Shown here: in pieces, positions 1 to 10,226 of the stretch
Layout of the letters: each line of letters begins with the position of its first letter
Numbering within the stretch: the stretch's first letter is position 1
Source of the DNA: Ventosimonas gracilis
Lineage (GTDB): Bacteria; Pseudomonadota; Gammaproteobacteria; Pseudomonadales; Pseudomonadaceae
Assembly (NCBI RefSeq): GCF_001580025.1
Contig: NZ_LSZO01000058.1
Coordinates: forward strand, 1-64,000
Direction of reading: 5' to 3'
DNA: 64,000 nt
The notes under the pieces: model-generated
The model's input: the letters and a program-made list of their open reading frames with translations, nothing else
What the model was told of the DNA's origin: nothing
Database searches by the model: none
Position numbers and translations under genes: made by a program

Positions 1-62
1 GCGTAATGTGTGCAGGCTAAAATTGAGTAAGCCCCAAAAAAGCCCCGACAAACTATCTAAGC

Positions 63-125
63 TATTGATTTTATAATTTATTTTGGTGCTTCTCCTGGGC
101 ACCAAATATTATCATAAAATCAATA
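63..125. repeat. Nested inverted repeat containing a tRNA-Leu 3'-end-like fragment
   Basis: Positions 63-74 are an exact 12-bp inverted match to 114-125, and inside them 83-89 pairs with 99-105, so the segment can fold as a long two-part hairpin. Bases 89-104 read CTTCTCCTGGGCACCA, which looks like the last 16 nt of a tRNA-Leu, including CCA, with no tRNA body in front. The surroundings are AT-rich compared with the genes to the right. Bare tRNA 3' ends of this kind are typical attachment-site remnants of integrated elements. A simple terminator-like structure after apeB is the alternative. No other gene is seen in 1-186. Confidence 0.4.
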
Positions 126-186
126 ACTTAAAGAATTTATAGAGCATTTTGGGCTGCTCTGATTTGCCTATCTACTTATCTTTTGC

Positions 187-1473
187 CTACAGCACTTGAT
201 CACAAGCAAAAAACGCTTTTAGCGCTTGGATTAAAAAGCCAAGGTCGCGGCTGTCGGCCAGTTCGCGGATGGAGTGCATGGCAAAGGTGGGCAGGCCAAT
301 ATCCAATGTTCGCACCCCCAGGCGGCTGGCGGTGATAGGGCCGATGGTCGAGCCGCAGCCTAGGTCGCTGCGGCTGACGAAGTTTTGCAGCGGTACCGCT
401 TCGCGTTGGCACAGGTGACGGAAAAAGCCTGCCGTTTCGCTGTTCGTGGCGTAGCGTTGGTTGCTGTTGATTTTGATAACCGGTCCTGCGCCCAGCATGG
501 GGGCGTGGTTGCCGTCGTGTTTATCGGCGTAGTTGGGGTGCAGGCCGTGGGCGTTGTCGGCGGAAATCAGCAACGATTGTTGCAGAATTTGCGCAAATTG
601 TGCCTCATTTTGCGCCCATAGACGGCGCAGCACTTGTTCCAAAAAAGGCCCATCCGCGCCACAGGCCGAAGCGGAGCCGACTTCTTCATGGTCAGTGCAG
701 ACCAACACGCAATGTTGCCCGCTTGTCTTTGCGGCCAGTAATGCCTCTAATCCAGCAAAACAAGACAGCAGATTATCGAGCCTTGCGCTTGCGATAAATT
801 CGCCGTTAAGGCCGATTTGTGCGGCTTTTTGCGTGTCATAAAAACTCAGCTCAAAGGCCAGTATTTGAGCGGATTCAATCCCCTGCTCTGCGGCCAGCTG
901 CTGCGTTAATAAGGCAGATAAATCCAAGGGGTTGTCACCTGCCAAAGCGAGGATGGGCGAAAGTTCGGTTTGCGCGTTAATCGGCCAGCCTTGATTGGCT
1001 TGGCGGTTTAAGTGAATAGCCAAATTGGGGATAACCGCCAGCGGGCGTTTAAAGTCAATTAAACGGCTTTGAACTTTGCCGCTTAGCTCAAAAGTCACCC
1101 GCCCGGCCAGTGACAGGTCGCGGTCAAACCAAGGCGCAAGCAGGGCACCGCCGTAGACTTCAACGCCCAGTTGGCAAAAGCCGTGGCGGTTGATCACAGC
1201 ACTTGGTTTAACACGCAAACAAGGGCTATCGGTATGCGCCCCTACCAGCCGCAGCCCGCTTTGCAATGCAGGGCGCTGCCCAAGCTGTACGGCAATCAGC
1301 GACGAATCATTGCGGGTGATGCAGTAACACCCGCCCGCCTCAATCTGCCAAGCCTCGCGTTCGTCCAGCAGGATAAAACCGGCTCTTTGCAGCCGCTGCA
1401 CCATATTGGCACAGGCGTGAAAAGGCGTAGGCGAGTGATCCAAGAAATCAAGCAGCGCGGGGATCTGGCTCAT
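187..1473 (-). CDS. apeB: M18 family aminopeptidase ApeB
   Basis: A 428-residue cytoplasmic zinc aminopeptidase of family M18 (aspartyl aminopeptidase/ApeB type), which removes N-terminal, often acidic, residues from peptides. The metal-site motif HTDSP is at residues 80-84, and the second conserved block, [11 protein letters not shown], is near residue 260. The length matches bacterial M18 enzymes (about 425-430 residues) and no signal peptide is present. It is transcribed divergently from pta, with about 110 bp between the starts. Family assignment is secure; the exact substrate preference is not visible in the sequence. Confidence 0.93.
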   Translation of the reverse strand: MSQIPALLDFLDHSPTPFHACANMVQRLQRAGFILLDEREAWQIEAGGCYCITRNDSSLIAVQLGQRPALQSGLRLVGAHTDSPCLRVKPSAVINRHGFCQLGVEVYGGALLAPWFDRDLSLAGRVTFELSGKVQSRLIDFKRPLAVIPNLAIHLNRQANQGWPINAQTELSPILALAGDNPLDLSALLTQQLAAEQGIESAQILAFELSFYDTQKAAQIGLNGEFIASARLDNLLSCFAGLEALLAAKTSGQHCVLVCTDHEEVGSASACGADGPFLEQVLRRLWAQNEAQFAQILQQSLLISADNAHGLHPNYADKHDGNHAPMLGAGPVIKINSNQRYATNSETAGFFRHLCQREAVPLQNFVSRSDLGCGSTIGPITASRLGVRTLDIGLPTFAMHSIRELADSRDLGFLIQALKAFFACDQVL

Positions 1474-1584
1474 AACGGGCCTTTGCAGGAAATAAAGGGC
1501 GCAAAGTTTAGACGATTTACTGCAAAGTCTGCCGCTTGCCGTTATTCTGCACGGTTTTCGCCAAAGGCTTTCGGGACATCGGTT

Positions 1585-3651
1585 ATGCAGACTTTTTTCC
1601 TCGCGCCAACGGATTTTGGCGTTGGCCTGACCTCTATCAGCTTAGGTTTAGTGGGTGCGTTGGAGCGTGCCGGTTTGCGCGTGGGTTATCTCAAACCGAT
1701 AGCCCAGGTGCGCCGTGAAAAGCCCGGCCCTTCGCGCGCCAGTGAATTGATAGCGCGCACGCACGGGCTAAGTTCGCCGCAGCCGCTGCAACGCGCCGAG
1801 GTGGAAAAACTGCTCGCCGATGGCGCTCTGGATCATCTGCTGGAGCAAATCGTCAGCCTGTATCAGGAAGCGGCACGGGATAAGGACGTAGTGATTGTCG
1901 AAGGCATGGTACAAAACCGCCAATCCAGCTACGCCTCGCGGGTGAATTTTCATCTGGCGAAAAGTTTGGATGCCGGAGTGATTTTGGTCTCCGCCGCCGA
2001 AGACGAGCCTTCCAGTGAGCTGCTTGAGCGCATTGAGATTCTCGCGCAGCTTTTTGCAGGTCCCAATGACCCCGAGCTGCTTGGCTTGATTCTTAACAAA
2101 GTCCGCGAGCCGGCGGCTTTTACCGTACATCACGCGCCGCTGCTGAAAAACGGCGGACTGCGCCTTTTAGGCTGTATTCCCTGGCAGGCCGAACTGAACG
2201 CGCCGCGCACCAGCGATGTAGCGGATTTGCTGGGCGCGCGGGTGATCAATGCCGGGGATTTTCACCATAGGCGCATGCAAAAAATCGTGCTCTGCACCCG
2301 CGCGGTCGCCAATACCGTGCATCTGCTTAAACCCGGCGTGCTGATAGTCACTTCCGGTGATAGAGCCGACATTATTATTGCCGCCAGCCTTGCCGCGATG
2401 AACGGCGTGCCGCTCGCAGGGCTGCTCCTGTGTAGTGATTTGCCGCCGGATGCGCGGATTATGGAACTGTGCCGCGGCGCATTGCAGGCCGGACTGCCGG
2501 TGCTTTCCGTACAGACGGGAGCCTATGACACGGCGACCAATCTCAATCGATTAAGCCGAGAAATTCCGATAGATGACCGCGAACGTGCAGAGAAAGTCGC
2601 CGATTTTGTCGCCGAATATCTCGATGGCGATTGGCTGCGCGCACGTTGCGGGCAGCCACGTGAGGTACGCCTGTCGCCGCCCGCTTTTCGCTGGCAACTG
2701 GTCAAACGTGCGCAAGCGGCGGGCAAGCGCATTGTGCTACCGGAAGGCAGCGAGCCGCGCACCGTGCAGGCGGCAGCGATTTGTCAGGCACGCGGCATTG
2801 CCCGCTGCGTACTGCTCGCCAAGCGCGAAGAGGTCGAAGCCGTCGCCCGCGCTCAAGGCATTGATTTACCGGCAGACCTTGAAATCCTCGACCCGGATTT
2901 AATCCGTGAAAACTACGTAGCGCCAATGGTCGAACTGCGCAAAAGCAAGTCGCTCAACGCACCGATGGCGCGCGCGCAACTGGATGATCTGGTCACGCTG
3001 GGCACCATGATGCTGGCGCAAGATGATGTCGATGGTCTGGTTTCCGGCGCCGCGCACACCACCGCCAATACCATCCGCCCTGCCCTGCAACTGCTAAAAA
3101 CCGCGCCCGGCATTGCGCTGGTTTCCTCGGTCTTTTTTATGCTGCTGCCCGACCAAGTGGTGGTCTACGGCGACTGCGCGGTCAATCCCGACCCTTCGGC
3201 CGAAGAACTCGCCGAAATCGCTCTGCTCAGCGCCGAATCCGCCGCCGCTTTTGGCATTGAACCGCGCGTGGCCATGCTCAGCTATTCCACCGGTCATTCC
3301 GGCAGCGGTGCGGATGTGGAAAAAGTGCGCAAGGCCACCGAGCTCGCCCGTGCGGCCCGTCCCGACCTGCTGATTGACGGCCCGTTGCAGTACGATGCCG
3401 CCGCCATTGCCAGCGTCGGCCAGCAAAAAGCACCGAACAGCAAAGTCGCCGGACGCGCCACGGTGTTTATCTTCCCCGACTTAAATACCGGCAATACCAC
3501 CTACAAAGCGGTACAGCGCAGCGCCAACTGCCTGTCGGTCGGCCCGATGCTGCAAGGACTGCGCAAACCGGTCAACGACCTGTCACGCGGCGCATTGGTG
3601 GATGACATTATCTACACCATCGCACTAACAGCCGTGCAGGCCGCACGCTAA
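1585..3651 (+). CDS. pta: Phosphate acetyltransferase, long (three-domain) form
   Basis: A 688-residue enzyme converting acetyl-CoA and phosphate to acetyl phosphate and CoA. It has the long architecture: an N-terminal P-loop-like AAA_26 domain, a DRTGG regulatory domain in the middle, and the catalytic PTA_PTB domain from about residue 365 to the end. The reading frame is open back to 1171, but the ATG at 1585 ([12 protein letters not shown]) is chosen because it matches the conserved N-terminus of the family and the upstream part lies antisense to apeB. The usual partner ackA is not adjacent; a tRNA-Cys gene follows instead, so acetate kinase must be encoded elsewhere or be absent. Confidence 0.93.
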   Translation: MQTFFLAPTDFGVGLTSISLGLVGALERAGLRVGYLKPIAQVRREKPGPSRASELIARTHGLSSPQPLQRAEVEKLLADGALDHLLEQIVSLYQEAARDKDVVIVEGMVQNRQSSYASRVNFHLAKSLDAGVILVSAAEDEPSSELLERIEILAQLFAGPNDPELLGLILNKVREPAAFTVHHAPLLKNGGLRLLGCIPWQAELNAPRTSDVADLLGARVINAGDFHHRRMQKIVLCTRAVANTVHLLKPGVLIVTSGDRADIIIAASLAAMNGVPLAGLLLCSDLPPDARIMELCRGALQAGLPVLSVQTGAYDTATNLNRLSREIPIDDRERAEKVADFVAEYLDGDWLRARCGQPREVRLSPPAFRWQLVKRAQAAGKRIVLPEGSEPRTVQAAAICQARGIARCVLLAKREEVEAVARAQGIDLPADLEILDPDLIRENYVAPMVELRKSKSLNAPMARAQLDDLVTLGTMMLAQDDVDGLVSGAAHTTANTIRPALQLLKTAPGIALVSSVFFMLLPDQVVVYGDCAVNPDPSAEELAEIALLSAESAAAFGIEPRVAMLSYSTGHSGSGADVEKVRKATELARAARPDLLIDGPLQYDAAAIASVGQQKAPNSKVAGRATVFIFPDLNTGNTTYKAVQRSANCLSVGPMLQGLRKPVNDLSRGALVDDIIYTIALTAVQAAR

Positions 3652-3739
3652 ACGTTTTGATAGAGATGTGTTACGAAAAAACGATTTGACAAAATAGGCC
3701 ATATCAATCTATTAAATCATTGTTTTTATTAAAAATAAT

Positions 3740-3813
3740 TGGAGGCCGAGGTCGGAATCGAACCGGCGTGGACGGATTTGCAATCCGCTGCATGACCACT
3801 CTGCCACCCGGCC
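3740..3813 (-). tRNA. tRNA-Cys (anticodon GCA)
   Basis: The reverse complement folds as a 74-nt tRNA with CCA encoded. The acceptor stem GGCCGGG pairs with CTCGGCC (one G-U), the discriminator base is U as expected for tRNA-Cys, the anticodon loop reads TTGCAAA with GCA at the anticodon, and the T arm contains GGTTCGATTCC. It lies alone between pta and the SDR gene. Confidence 0.97.
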
Positions 3814-3844
3814 TCTTTGCTTTACCTTAAAGCACCTTTAATCA

Positions 3845-3867
3845 TTTTTATATCATTGATATAAAAA
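3845..3867. repeat. AT-rich perfect palindrome (11-bp arms)
   Basis: TTTTTATATCA (3845-3855) is followed after one base by its exact reverse complement (3857-3867). It sits between the tRNA-Cys gene and the 3' end of the SDR gene and may act as a bidirectional transcription stop or a protein-binding site. No matching operator family was recognised. Confidence 0.35.
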
Positions 3868-3964
3868 GATTTTTTGTCTTTGCTTCGGCGCAGCGGCGCG
3901 TATTATCCACCAGTCACTGGCGCTTTGGCAAGAAAAAATCTACCGCAACAGGAAAATGGGCGAT

Positions 3965-4711
3965 TTAAGGCTGCTGCGCATTAAAGGCTTGCCCGTTAAT
4001 GCCTTGGCTATCTGGTCCCATCAGATAGAGGTAGGCGGGCATGATGTCTTCGGGGGTTGGCAGGTTTTCCGGGTTTTCCGCTGGATAGGCGTGGGCACGC
4101 ATGGCGGTGCGGGTTGCGCCGGGGTTGAGGCTGTTGCTGCGGACATTACTGATGCCGTCCAGTTCATCCGCCAGCGTCTGCATCAGTCCTTCGCAAGCGA
4201 ATTTGGAAACACCGTAAGCGCCCCAGTAAGCGCGACCTTTGCGCCCTACGCTGCTGCTGGTAAAAAGTACCGAGGCATCTTTTGACAGCAGCAGCAGCGG
4301 CAGCAATGCATGGGTCAACATAAAAGCGGCGCTGACGTTGACTTGCATCACGCGCATAAAGTGCTCGCCACTAAGCTGCTGCAACGGGGTGCGCGGGCCG
4401 ACGATGGCGGCGTTGTGCAGCAGGCCGTCGAGGCGGCCGAAGTGGCTTTCCACCATTGCGGCCAGTTCGTCGTATTGGTGCGGAGCGGCGGTTTCCAGAT
4501 TAAACGGGATAACCACCGGCAGCAGATGTCCGGCGGCTTCGATTTGGTCGTAAACCTGATTAAGGTTTTCTTCTGTTTTACCCAGCAGCAGCACGCAAGC
4601 GCCATGTGCGGCAAAGGTTTTCGCCGCTTGTGCGCCAATGCCACGACCGGCACCCGTGATCAAAATCACGCGGTCTTTAAGCAGATCAGCAGGCGCTCGA
4701 TAGTCCAGCAT
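3965..4711 (-). CDS. YciK-like short-chain dehydrogenase/reductase
   Basis: A 248-residue classical SDR oxidoreductase. The Rossmann motif TGAGRGIG is at residues 19-26, the NAA motif (HNAAIVG) near 99-105, a serine run at 152-154, and the catalytic pair Y166/K170 lies in YGVSK. The C-terminus (YLMGPDSQGINGQAFNA) resembles the YciK subgroup, whose substrate is not established. It starts 2 bp after gmk ends, so the two are probably co-transcribed after yicC. In several pseudomonads gmk is followed by rpoZ; here this reductase takes that place, which points to local rearrangement. Confidence 0.85.
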   Translation of the reverse strand: MLDYRAPADLLKDRVILITGAGRGIGAQAAKTFAAHGACVLLLGKTEENLNQVYDQIEAAGHLLPVVIPFNLETAAPHQYDELAAMVESHFGRLDGLLHNAAIVGPRTPLQQLSGEHFMRVMQVNVSAAFMLTHALLPLLLLSKDASVLFTSSSVGRKGRAYWGAYGVSKFACEGLMQTLADELDGISNVRSNSLNPGATRTAMRAHAYPAENPENLPTPEDIMPAYLYLMGPDSQGINGQAFNAQQP

Positions 4712-4713
4712 GG

Positions 4714-5334
<621 letters not shown>

Positions 5335-5349
5335 TTAACTCATTTAAGC

Positions 5350-6213
5350 TTATTCAATGTTTTGCACTTGTTCGCGTATCTGCTCGATAAGCACTTTAAG
5401 GTTCACCGCCGTCTGGCTGCTGCGCGGGTCGAAGGCTTTGGCCGCCAAGGTGTTGGCCTCACGGTTGAGCTCTTGCAATAAAAAGTCGAGCTTTCTGCCG
5501 ACCGCACCGGTGCCATGCAGCACGCGGCGTATTTCCTGGGTATGAATGCTCAACCGGTCTAGCTCTTCACTCGCATCGGATTTAACGGCGAGCAGCGCCA
5601 GTTCCTGCTCCAGCCGTTCATGATCGATGCTGATTTGCAGCTCGTTTAAGCGCTCTCTGGCTTTTTGTCGCCAGTCATAGAGCATCTGCGGAAGGCATTC
5701 ACGCAACTTGGCCACTTCCGTCTCAATCGCATCAAGACGCTCATCGAGCAGGCGAACCAGGGCTGCCCCTTCGCGCGCGCGGGTTTCTTGCAGTTCGGCG
5801 AGTGCTTGCTCGAAGGCGGCCAATGCGGCCTCGGTCAGTATTCGCGGATGCTGACTGCGCGTTTTCAGCACGCCCGGCCAAGCAAGGACTTGCAGTGGGT
5901 CAATGGGCGCGGCCTGCTGACAGCGGCCGGCAATTTCGCGAGCGACAGCGATCAACTCATCGGCGCGTTTGCCATCAATTTGCAAACTGCTGTCAGCGCC
6001 GCTCTCATCCAAACGCAAGCTGCCATCGACCTTGCCCCGCAGCAGATTTTGCCTTAGTGATTCGCGCAAGAGCGCCTCAATACTGCGCAGCACTTCCGGC
6101 AAACGCAGTTGCACTTCCAGATAACGATGATTAAGCGAGCGCAAATCCCAGCTTAAGGTACCGAAGCTGCCGGTGCGCGTGGCGCTGGCGAAGGCGGTCA
6201 TGCTTTGTACCAT
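5350..6213 (-). CDS. yicC: YicC family endoribonuclease
   Basis: A 287-residue YicC-family protein. The conserved N-terminus MVQSMTAFASATRTGSFGTLSWDLRS begins with the family's SMTAF motif, and the C-terminal DUF1732 part ends in a conserved block (GRKLDFLLQELNREANT, SSQTAVNLKVLIEQIREQVQNIE). Family members have endoribonuclease activity affecting small-RNA turnover and stress growth. Gene order yicC-gmk is conserved. It is divergent from the fliE operon, with 145 bp between the two starts. Confidence 0.92.
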   Translation of the reverse strand: MVQSMTAFASATRTGSFGTLSWDLRSLNHRYLEVQLRLPEVLRSIEALLRESLRQNLLRGKVDGSLRLDESGADSSLQIDGKRADELIAVAREIAGRCQQAAPIDPLQVLAWPGVLKTRSQHPRILTEAALAAFEQALAELQETRAREGAALVRLLDERLDAIETEVAKLRECLPQMLYDWRQKARERLNELQISIDHERLEQELALLAVKSDASEELDRLSIHTQEIRRVLHGTGAVGRKLDFLLQELNREANTLAAKAFDPRSSQTAVNLKVLIEQIREQVQNIE

Positions 6214-6283
6214 GAGCTTATCCCGGCGAATAAAAATGCCGATTGTAGCGCAAAGAGCGCCATGCCCAGAGCCTCTTTAAAAC

Positions 6284-6299
6284 TTGGCACAGCATTTGC
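6284..6299 (+). promoter_or_regulatory. Sigma-54 (RpoN) -24/-12 promoter for fliE
   Basis: TTGGCAC (6284-6290), five bases, then TTGC (6296-6299) gives the conserved GG and GC doublets exactly 10 bp apart, matching the RpoN consensus TGGCAC-N5-TTGC. It lies 60 bp before the fliE start. In Pseudomonas the fliE operon depends on RpoN and the FleQ/FleR activators. The site falls inside the longest open frame for fliE, which argues against that longer start. Confidence 0.85.
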
Positions 6300-6358
6300 C
6301 AAACCTCTTGCCTGTAGTTGCCATGCGTCAAAAAAACCACATAAATGCAGGGGTTTTA

Positions 6359-6679
6359 ATGAGCCAAACGATTGAAGCGAGTTCTTTACTGTCGCAGATG
6401 CACGCGCTGCAAAACGCAGCCAGTGGTGCAGGCGCTTTTGCTGCGCCTTCCGAAGACGCCCGCTTTACCAAGTTATTCGGCGATATGCTCGATAAAGCCT
6501 CTGCTCAGCAGCAGGCGGCGCGCGAGATTGCCAATGCCTTTGAAATCGGCCAAAGCGATACCGACTTGAGCGACGTGATGATTGCCATGCAAAAAGCCAA
6601 TGTCTCTTTTGCCGCGTTGACCCAAGTTCGCAACAAATTGGTGCAGGCGTACCAAGACATTATGCAAATGCCGATTTGA
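6359..6679 (+). CDS. fliE: Flagellar hook-basal body protein FliE
   Basis: A 106-residue FliE, the small export-gate/rod adaptor that joins the MS ring to the proximal rod. The C-terminal half (FGDMLDKASAQQQAAREIANAFEIGQSDTDL...) is the conserved FliE region, ending VRNKLVQAYQDIMQMPI. The frame is open 25 codons further upstream, but ATG 6359 is chosen: GCAGGGG precedes it as ribosome site, the length fits the family, and the upstream part contains the promoter. It is first gene of the fliEFGHI cluster, 1 bp before fliF. Confidence 0.95.
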   Translation: MSQTIEASSLLSQMHALQNAASGAGAFAAPSEDARFTKLFGDMLDKASAQQQAAREIANAFEIGQSDTDLSDVMIAMQKANVSFAALTQVRNKLVQAYQDIMQMPI

Positions 6680-6680
6680 T

Positions 6681-8444
6681 ATGAGCGTAGTTAGTGAAAT
6701 GCTGCCCGAGATGGGCGAGGAAAAACCCCAAAAACCGCTGTTTGGTCTTACCTTTTTACAGCACTTAAGTGAGGCCAGCCTGCTGCGCCAACTGGGTCTG
6801 CTGGTGGGACTCTCGGCCAGTGTGGCGATTGGCCTTGCGCTGGTGCTGTGGTCGCAGCAAGCGCAGTACCGCCCGCTTTTGGCTTCGCTCGCCGGTGTTA
6901 ATGCCGAGCAAGTCAGCGAAACCTTAGGCAATGCCGGCATTGATTTTCATCTGGAGCCTGATTCCGGCGCGCTCTTGGTTAAAAGTGAAGACCTGGCACG
7001 CGCACGACTGGCCTTGGCGAAAGCCAATATCGCCCCACAAGATGCCAGCATCGGCTTTGAACTGCTCGACCGCGAACAGGGCCTGGGCAGCAGCCAGTTT
7101 ATGGAGCAGACCAACTATCGCCGTGGTCTGGAAGGCGAACTGGCGCGCACCATTGCCGCAGTCAACGGGGTCAAGCAGGCGCGGGTGCACCTTGGAATTC
7201 CGAAAACCGCCGTGTTTGTGCGTGATGCGCGAAAGCCCAGCGCCTCGGTGCTGGTCGAACTTTACCCCGGGCGCAGTTTAGAAGCCGGACAAGTGCTCGC
7301 CATCGTTAATCTGGTCGCCGCCAGCGTGCCGGAAATGGAAAGCGCGCAAGTGGCGGTGGTCGATAACAAAGGGCGATTACTCTCCGACCAGCAGGAATTA
7401 TCGGAATTAACACAGGCCGGCAAACAACTCGATTACACGCGAAAACTCGAATCCACACTGCAGCAGCGCTTGGATAACCTGCTCGCGCCGGTTCTGGGGA
7501 TGGAGCGTTTTCAGGCACAGGTGACGGCGGATATTGACTTTAGCGCTCAAGAATTAACTTCCGAGACCTTTAATCCCACAGCCCCTGCGCTGCGCAGCGA
7601 GCAAAAAGTCAGCGAACAGCGGCAAAGCAGCCAGCCGCCGCAAGGCGTGCCGGGGGCGCTGTCCAATCAGCCGCCGGCTGAAGGCCGCGCCCCGCAGCAA
7701 GCGACCGCCACCGCGACCACCGCAGGCGGGCCGATTGCCGCCGGACAGCCGCTGGTCGATGCCTACGGTGAACAAATCAAAGACCCGCAAAGCGGCCAAC
7801 CGATGCTCGCGCCCTTCCCTGCTGATACGCGCGAGCAGGCTACGCGCAATTTTGAACTCGACCGAAAAATCCAGCACAGCAAGCAACCCGTAGGGCAGCT
7901 TAAGCGCCTTTCTGTCGCGCTGGTGGTTGACCATCAGATGAAGGCAAACGCCGAAGGTGAATTAGTCGCAACGCCCTGGACAAGCCAAGAGCTTTCGCAA
8001 TTGACTGAACTGGTACAGAGCGCGGTAGGTTTTGATGCGGCCAGAGGCGATCAGGTTCAGGTGATCAACGCACCCTTTAACGCCATGGCCGAAGAGCCTC
8101 TGCCAGAAATAGCCTTTTACCAACAACCTTGGTTCTGGCAATTGGGCAAACCGGCGCTCGCCCTGCTCGTGCTGTTGATATTGATATTCGGCCTGCTGCG
8201 CCCGTTACTTAAACCTGCGGGTTCGTCCAAAGCACTCGCGCTGCTGGATAACCAAAGCGAGCCGCTGGAAGGTGAGTTGCCCGAAGCCGAGCCACTCGCC
8301 CTGCCCAGCCCGAAAGCGGAAAAACCGCTACGCCTGCCCGGCGCAACGGAAGGCTTTAACGCACAGCTCGATGCCATTCGCGATCTGGTCGCCGATGACC
8401 CCGGCCGCGTGGCGCAAGTGGTCAAACTCTGGATGAACCCTTAA
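6681..8444 (+). CDS. fliF: Flagellar MS-ring protein FliF
   Basis: A 587-residue inner-membrane protein that forms the MS ring of the flagellar motor. Membrane segments lie at about 37-58 and 491-508, with the large periplasmic ring-building domains between (YscJ/FliF lipoprotein-like domain around residues 60-240). The last 20 residues (DDPGRVAQVVKLWM) form the conserved FliG-binding helix. A Gln/Pro/Thr-rich, low-complexity linker lies around 310-365. The length is close to FliF of other gammaproteobacteria. It directly follows fliE and abuts fliG. Confidence 0.95.
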   Translation: MSVVSEMLPEMGEEKPQKPLFGLTFLQHLSEASLLRQLGLLVGLSASVAIGLALVLWSQQAQYRPLLASLAGVNAEQVSETLGNAGIDFHLEPDSGALLVKSEDLARARLALAKANIAPQDASIGFELLDREQGLGSSQFMEQTNYRRGLEGELARTIAAVNGVKQARVHLGIPKTAVFVRDARKPSASVLVELYPGRSLEAGQVLAIVNLVAASVPEMESAQVAVVDNKGRLLSDQQELSELTQAGKQLDYTRKLESTLQQRLDNLLAPVLGMERFQAQVTADIDFSAQELTSETFNPTAPALRSEQKVSEQRQSSQPPQGVPGALSNQPPAEGRAPQQATATATTAGGPIAAGQPLVDAYGEQIKDPQSGQPMLAPFPADTREQATRNFELDRKIQHSKQPVGQLKRLSVALVVDHQMKANAEGELVATPWTSQELSQLTELVQSAVGFDAARGDQVQVINAPFNAMAEEPLPEIAFYQQPWFWQLGKPALALLVLLILIFGLLRPLLKPAGSSKALALLDNQSEPLEGELPEAEPLALPSPKAEKPLRLPGATEGFNAQLDAIRDLVADDPGRVAQVVKLWMNP

Positions 8445-9449
8445 ATGATGGAACTCTCCCTGCCCGGTATCGACAAAGCGGCCATTTTGCTGCTGTCCTT
8501 GGGCGAATCCGATGCGGCCGCCGTACTGCGCCAGCTCGATGCCAAAGAGGTGCAGCGTGTGGGCCTGTGCATGGCGCAGCTTGCCAATGTGCGCCGCGAA
8601 CAGGTCGAGGCGGTGGTCGCTGAATTTATCGATACCGTCAACGACCACACCAGCTTAGGTCTGGGCACGGACGATTACATCCGTAGCATGCTGACCCAAG
8701 CCTTGGGCGAAGATAAAGCCGGAAATCTGATTGACCGCATCTTGATTGGCGGCAATACCAGCGGGCTGGACAGCCTTAAATGGATGGAAGCGCGCGCAGT
8801 AGCCGATGTGATTCGTTTTGAGCACCCGCAAATTCAGGCCATTGTGGTGGCTTATCTTGACCCCGACCAAGCGAGCGAAGTGTTAAGCCATCTCGATAGC
8901 AAAGTACGGCTCGATATTATCCAGCGCGTCGCCTCGCTCTCGACCGTGCAGCCGACGGCGCTTAAAGAACTCAATCAGATTTTGGAAAAACAGTTCGCCG
9001 GCAGCAGCGGCAACTCGCGCACCCACTTGGGCGGAGTAAAACGCGCGGCCAATATCCTCAATTGTCTGGACAGTTCCTTAGAAAGTGAACTGCTCGATAC
9101 CCTGCGCCAGACCGATAACAGCCTGTACACCCAGCTCGAAGATTTAATGTTCGTCTTCGACAACCTCGCCGATGCCGACGACCGTGGCATTCAAACACTG
9201 CTGCGCGAAGTGCCGCCACAAACCCTGCTGATTGCGCTGCGCGGCGCAGATGAGGCGGTCAAGGGCAAAATCTTTAACAACATGTCGCGCCGCGCCGCCG
9301 AACTGTTGCGTGAAGACCTCGCCGCCAACGGCCCAGTGCGCCTGTCCGAAGTGCAAGCGGCGCAAAAAGAAATCGTCGCCATTGCCCGCCGTATGGCCGA
9401 TGCTGGAGAAATCACCCTGGGCGGCGCGGGTGCCGAACAGATGCTGTAA
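8445..9449 (+). CDS. fliG: Flagellar motor switch protein FliG
   Basis: A 334-residue cytoplasmic switch protein that links FliF to the stator and reverses rotation. N-terminal, middle (armadillo-like) and C-terminal torque domains are all present; the C-terminal part contains the charged helix region (VFDNLADADDRGIQTLLREVPPQTLLIALRGAD). The start follows the fliF stop with no gap; two adjacent ATGs (8445 and 8448) are both possible. Length and order are as expected. Confidence 0.95.
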   Translation: MMELSLPGIDKAAILLLSLGESDAAAVLRQLDAKEVQRVGLCMAQLANVRREQVEAVVAEFIDTVNDHTSLGLGTDDYIRSMLTQALGEDKAGNLIDRILIGGNTSGLDSLKWMEARAVADVIRFEHPQIQAIVVAYLDPDQASEVLSHLDSKVRLDIIQRVASLSTVQPTALKELNQILEKQFAGSSGNSRTHLGGVKRAANILNCLDSSLESELLDTLRQTDNSLYTQLEDLMFVFDNLADADDRGIQTLLREVPPQTLLIALRGADEAVKGKIFNNMSRRAAELLREDLAANGPVRLSEVQAAQKEIVAIARRMADAGEITLGGAGAEQML

Positions 9450-9458
9450 CGCGCCGTC

Positions 9459-10226
9459 ATGTCCGCATTCAAAGACTCGCTCGCCCCCATCCCCGCGCGT
9501 GATGCAAAGCCGTTTTCGTCTTGGTCGCTGCCACAGTTTTGCGTAGCTGAAACCGCGCTTATCAGTGACCAAGACGCGCGCGAAGAAGCGGTCAAAGCCC
9601 CGGTTATCGACGAGCAAGCACTGCAAGCGCTGCGTGATAAAGCCTATCAAGAAGGTTTTACCCAAGGTGAACGCGAGGGTTTTGCGCAAGGCGAGCAAAA
9701 AGCCAAGGAACAAGCAGAGCAGGCGCTGAATAGCCGCCTAAGCAGCCTGCAAAGCTTGATGCAAGCGCTGTTTGAGCCGATTGCCGAACAAGATCAGCAG
9801 ATTGAAAACGCCCTGCTGGATTTATTGCAACAACTGAGCAAAGCGGTGATTCGCCGTGAACTCAAAATGGATTCCAGTCAAATCCTGCCGCTGCTGCGCG
9901 AGGCGCTATCCCTGCTGCCCATCGGTGCGGACAATCTTCATCTTTGGGTCAGTGCACAAGATTTTGCCGCCGTTAAAGCCTTTCGTGACCACCACAACGA
10001 ACACTGGCGAATCTGCGAAGACCCGGATTTATTGCCCGGCGGTTTTCGTCTGGAAAGCCAGCACAGCCGCATTGACGCCACTATTGAAGCCAGGCTGGAA
10101 CAAGCCTTTGCGCAGATCGCCGAAAGGCAACGCGAACAACGCCTGCATCCGCCTGCTACCGATTTATCTATTAGCCTCTCCCCCATCAATGAGGAAGGGA
10201 AGCCTTGGGCAAGCGATGCAACTTAA
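9459..10226 (+). CDS. fliH: Flagellar assembly protein FliH
   Basis: A 255-residue cytoplasmic regulator of the flagellar export ATPase. Residues around 65-90 carry the Gly-repeat helix typical of FliH ([23 protein letters not shown]), with spaced G-x3-G positions. The rest is the FliH/V-ATPase subunit E-like stalk with its globular C-terminal domain ([32 protein letters not shown]). Its 3' end overlaps fliI by 11 bp, so translation of the two is probably coupled. Confidence 0.92.
   Translation: MSAFKDSLAPIPARDAKPFSSWSLPQFCVAETALISDQDAREEAVKAPVIDEQALQALRDKAYQEGFTQGEREGFAQGEQKAKEQAEQALNSRLSSLQSLMQALFEPIAEQDQQIENALLDLLQQLSKAVIRRELKMDSSQILPLLREALSLLPIGADNLHLWVSAQDFAAVKAFRDHHNEHWRICEDPDLLPGGFRLESQHSRIDATIEARLEQAFAQIAERQREQRLHPPATDLSISLSPINEEGKPWASDAT

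Noticed and set aside
1171-1584. 138-codon N-terminal extension of pta
   Set aside because: It lies antisense to apeB, is not conserved, and the family N-terminus begins at ATG 1585.
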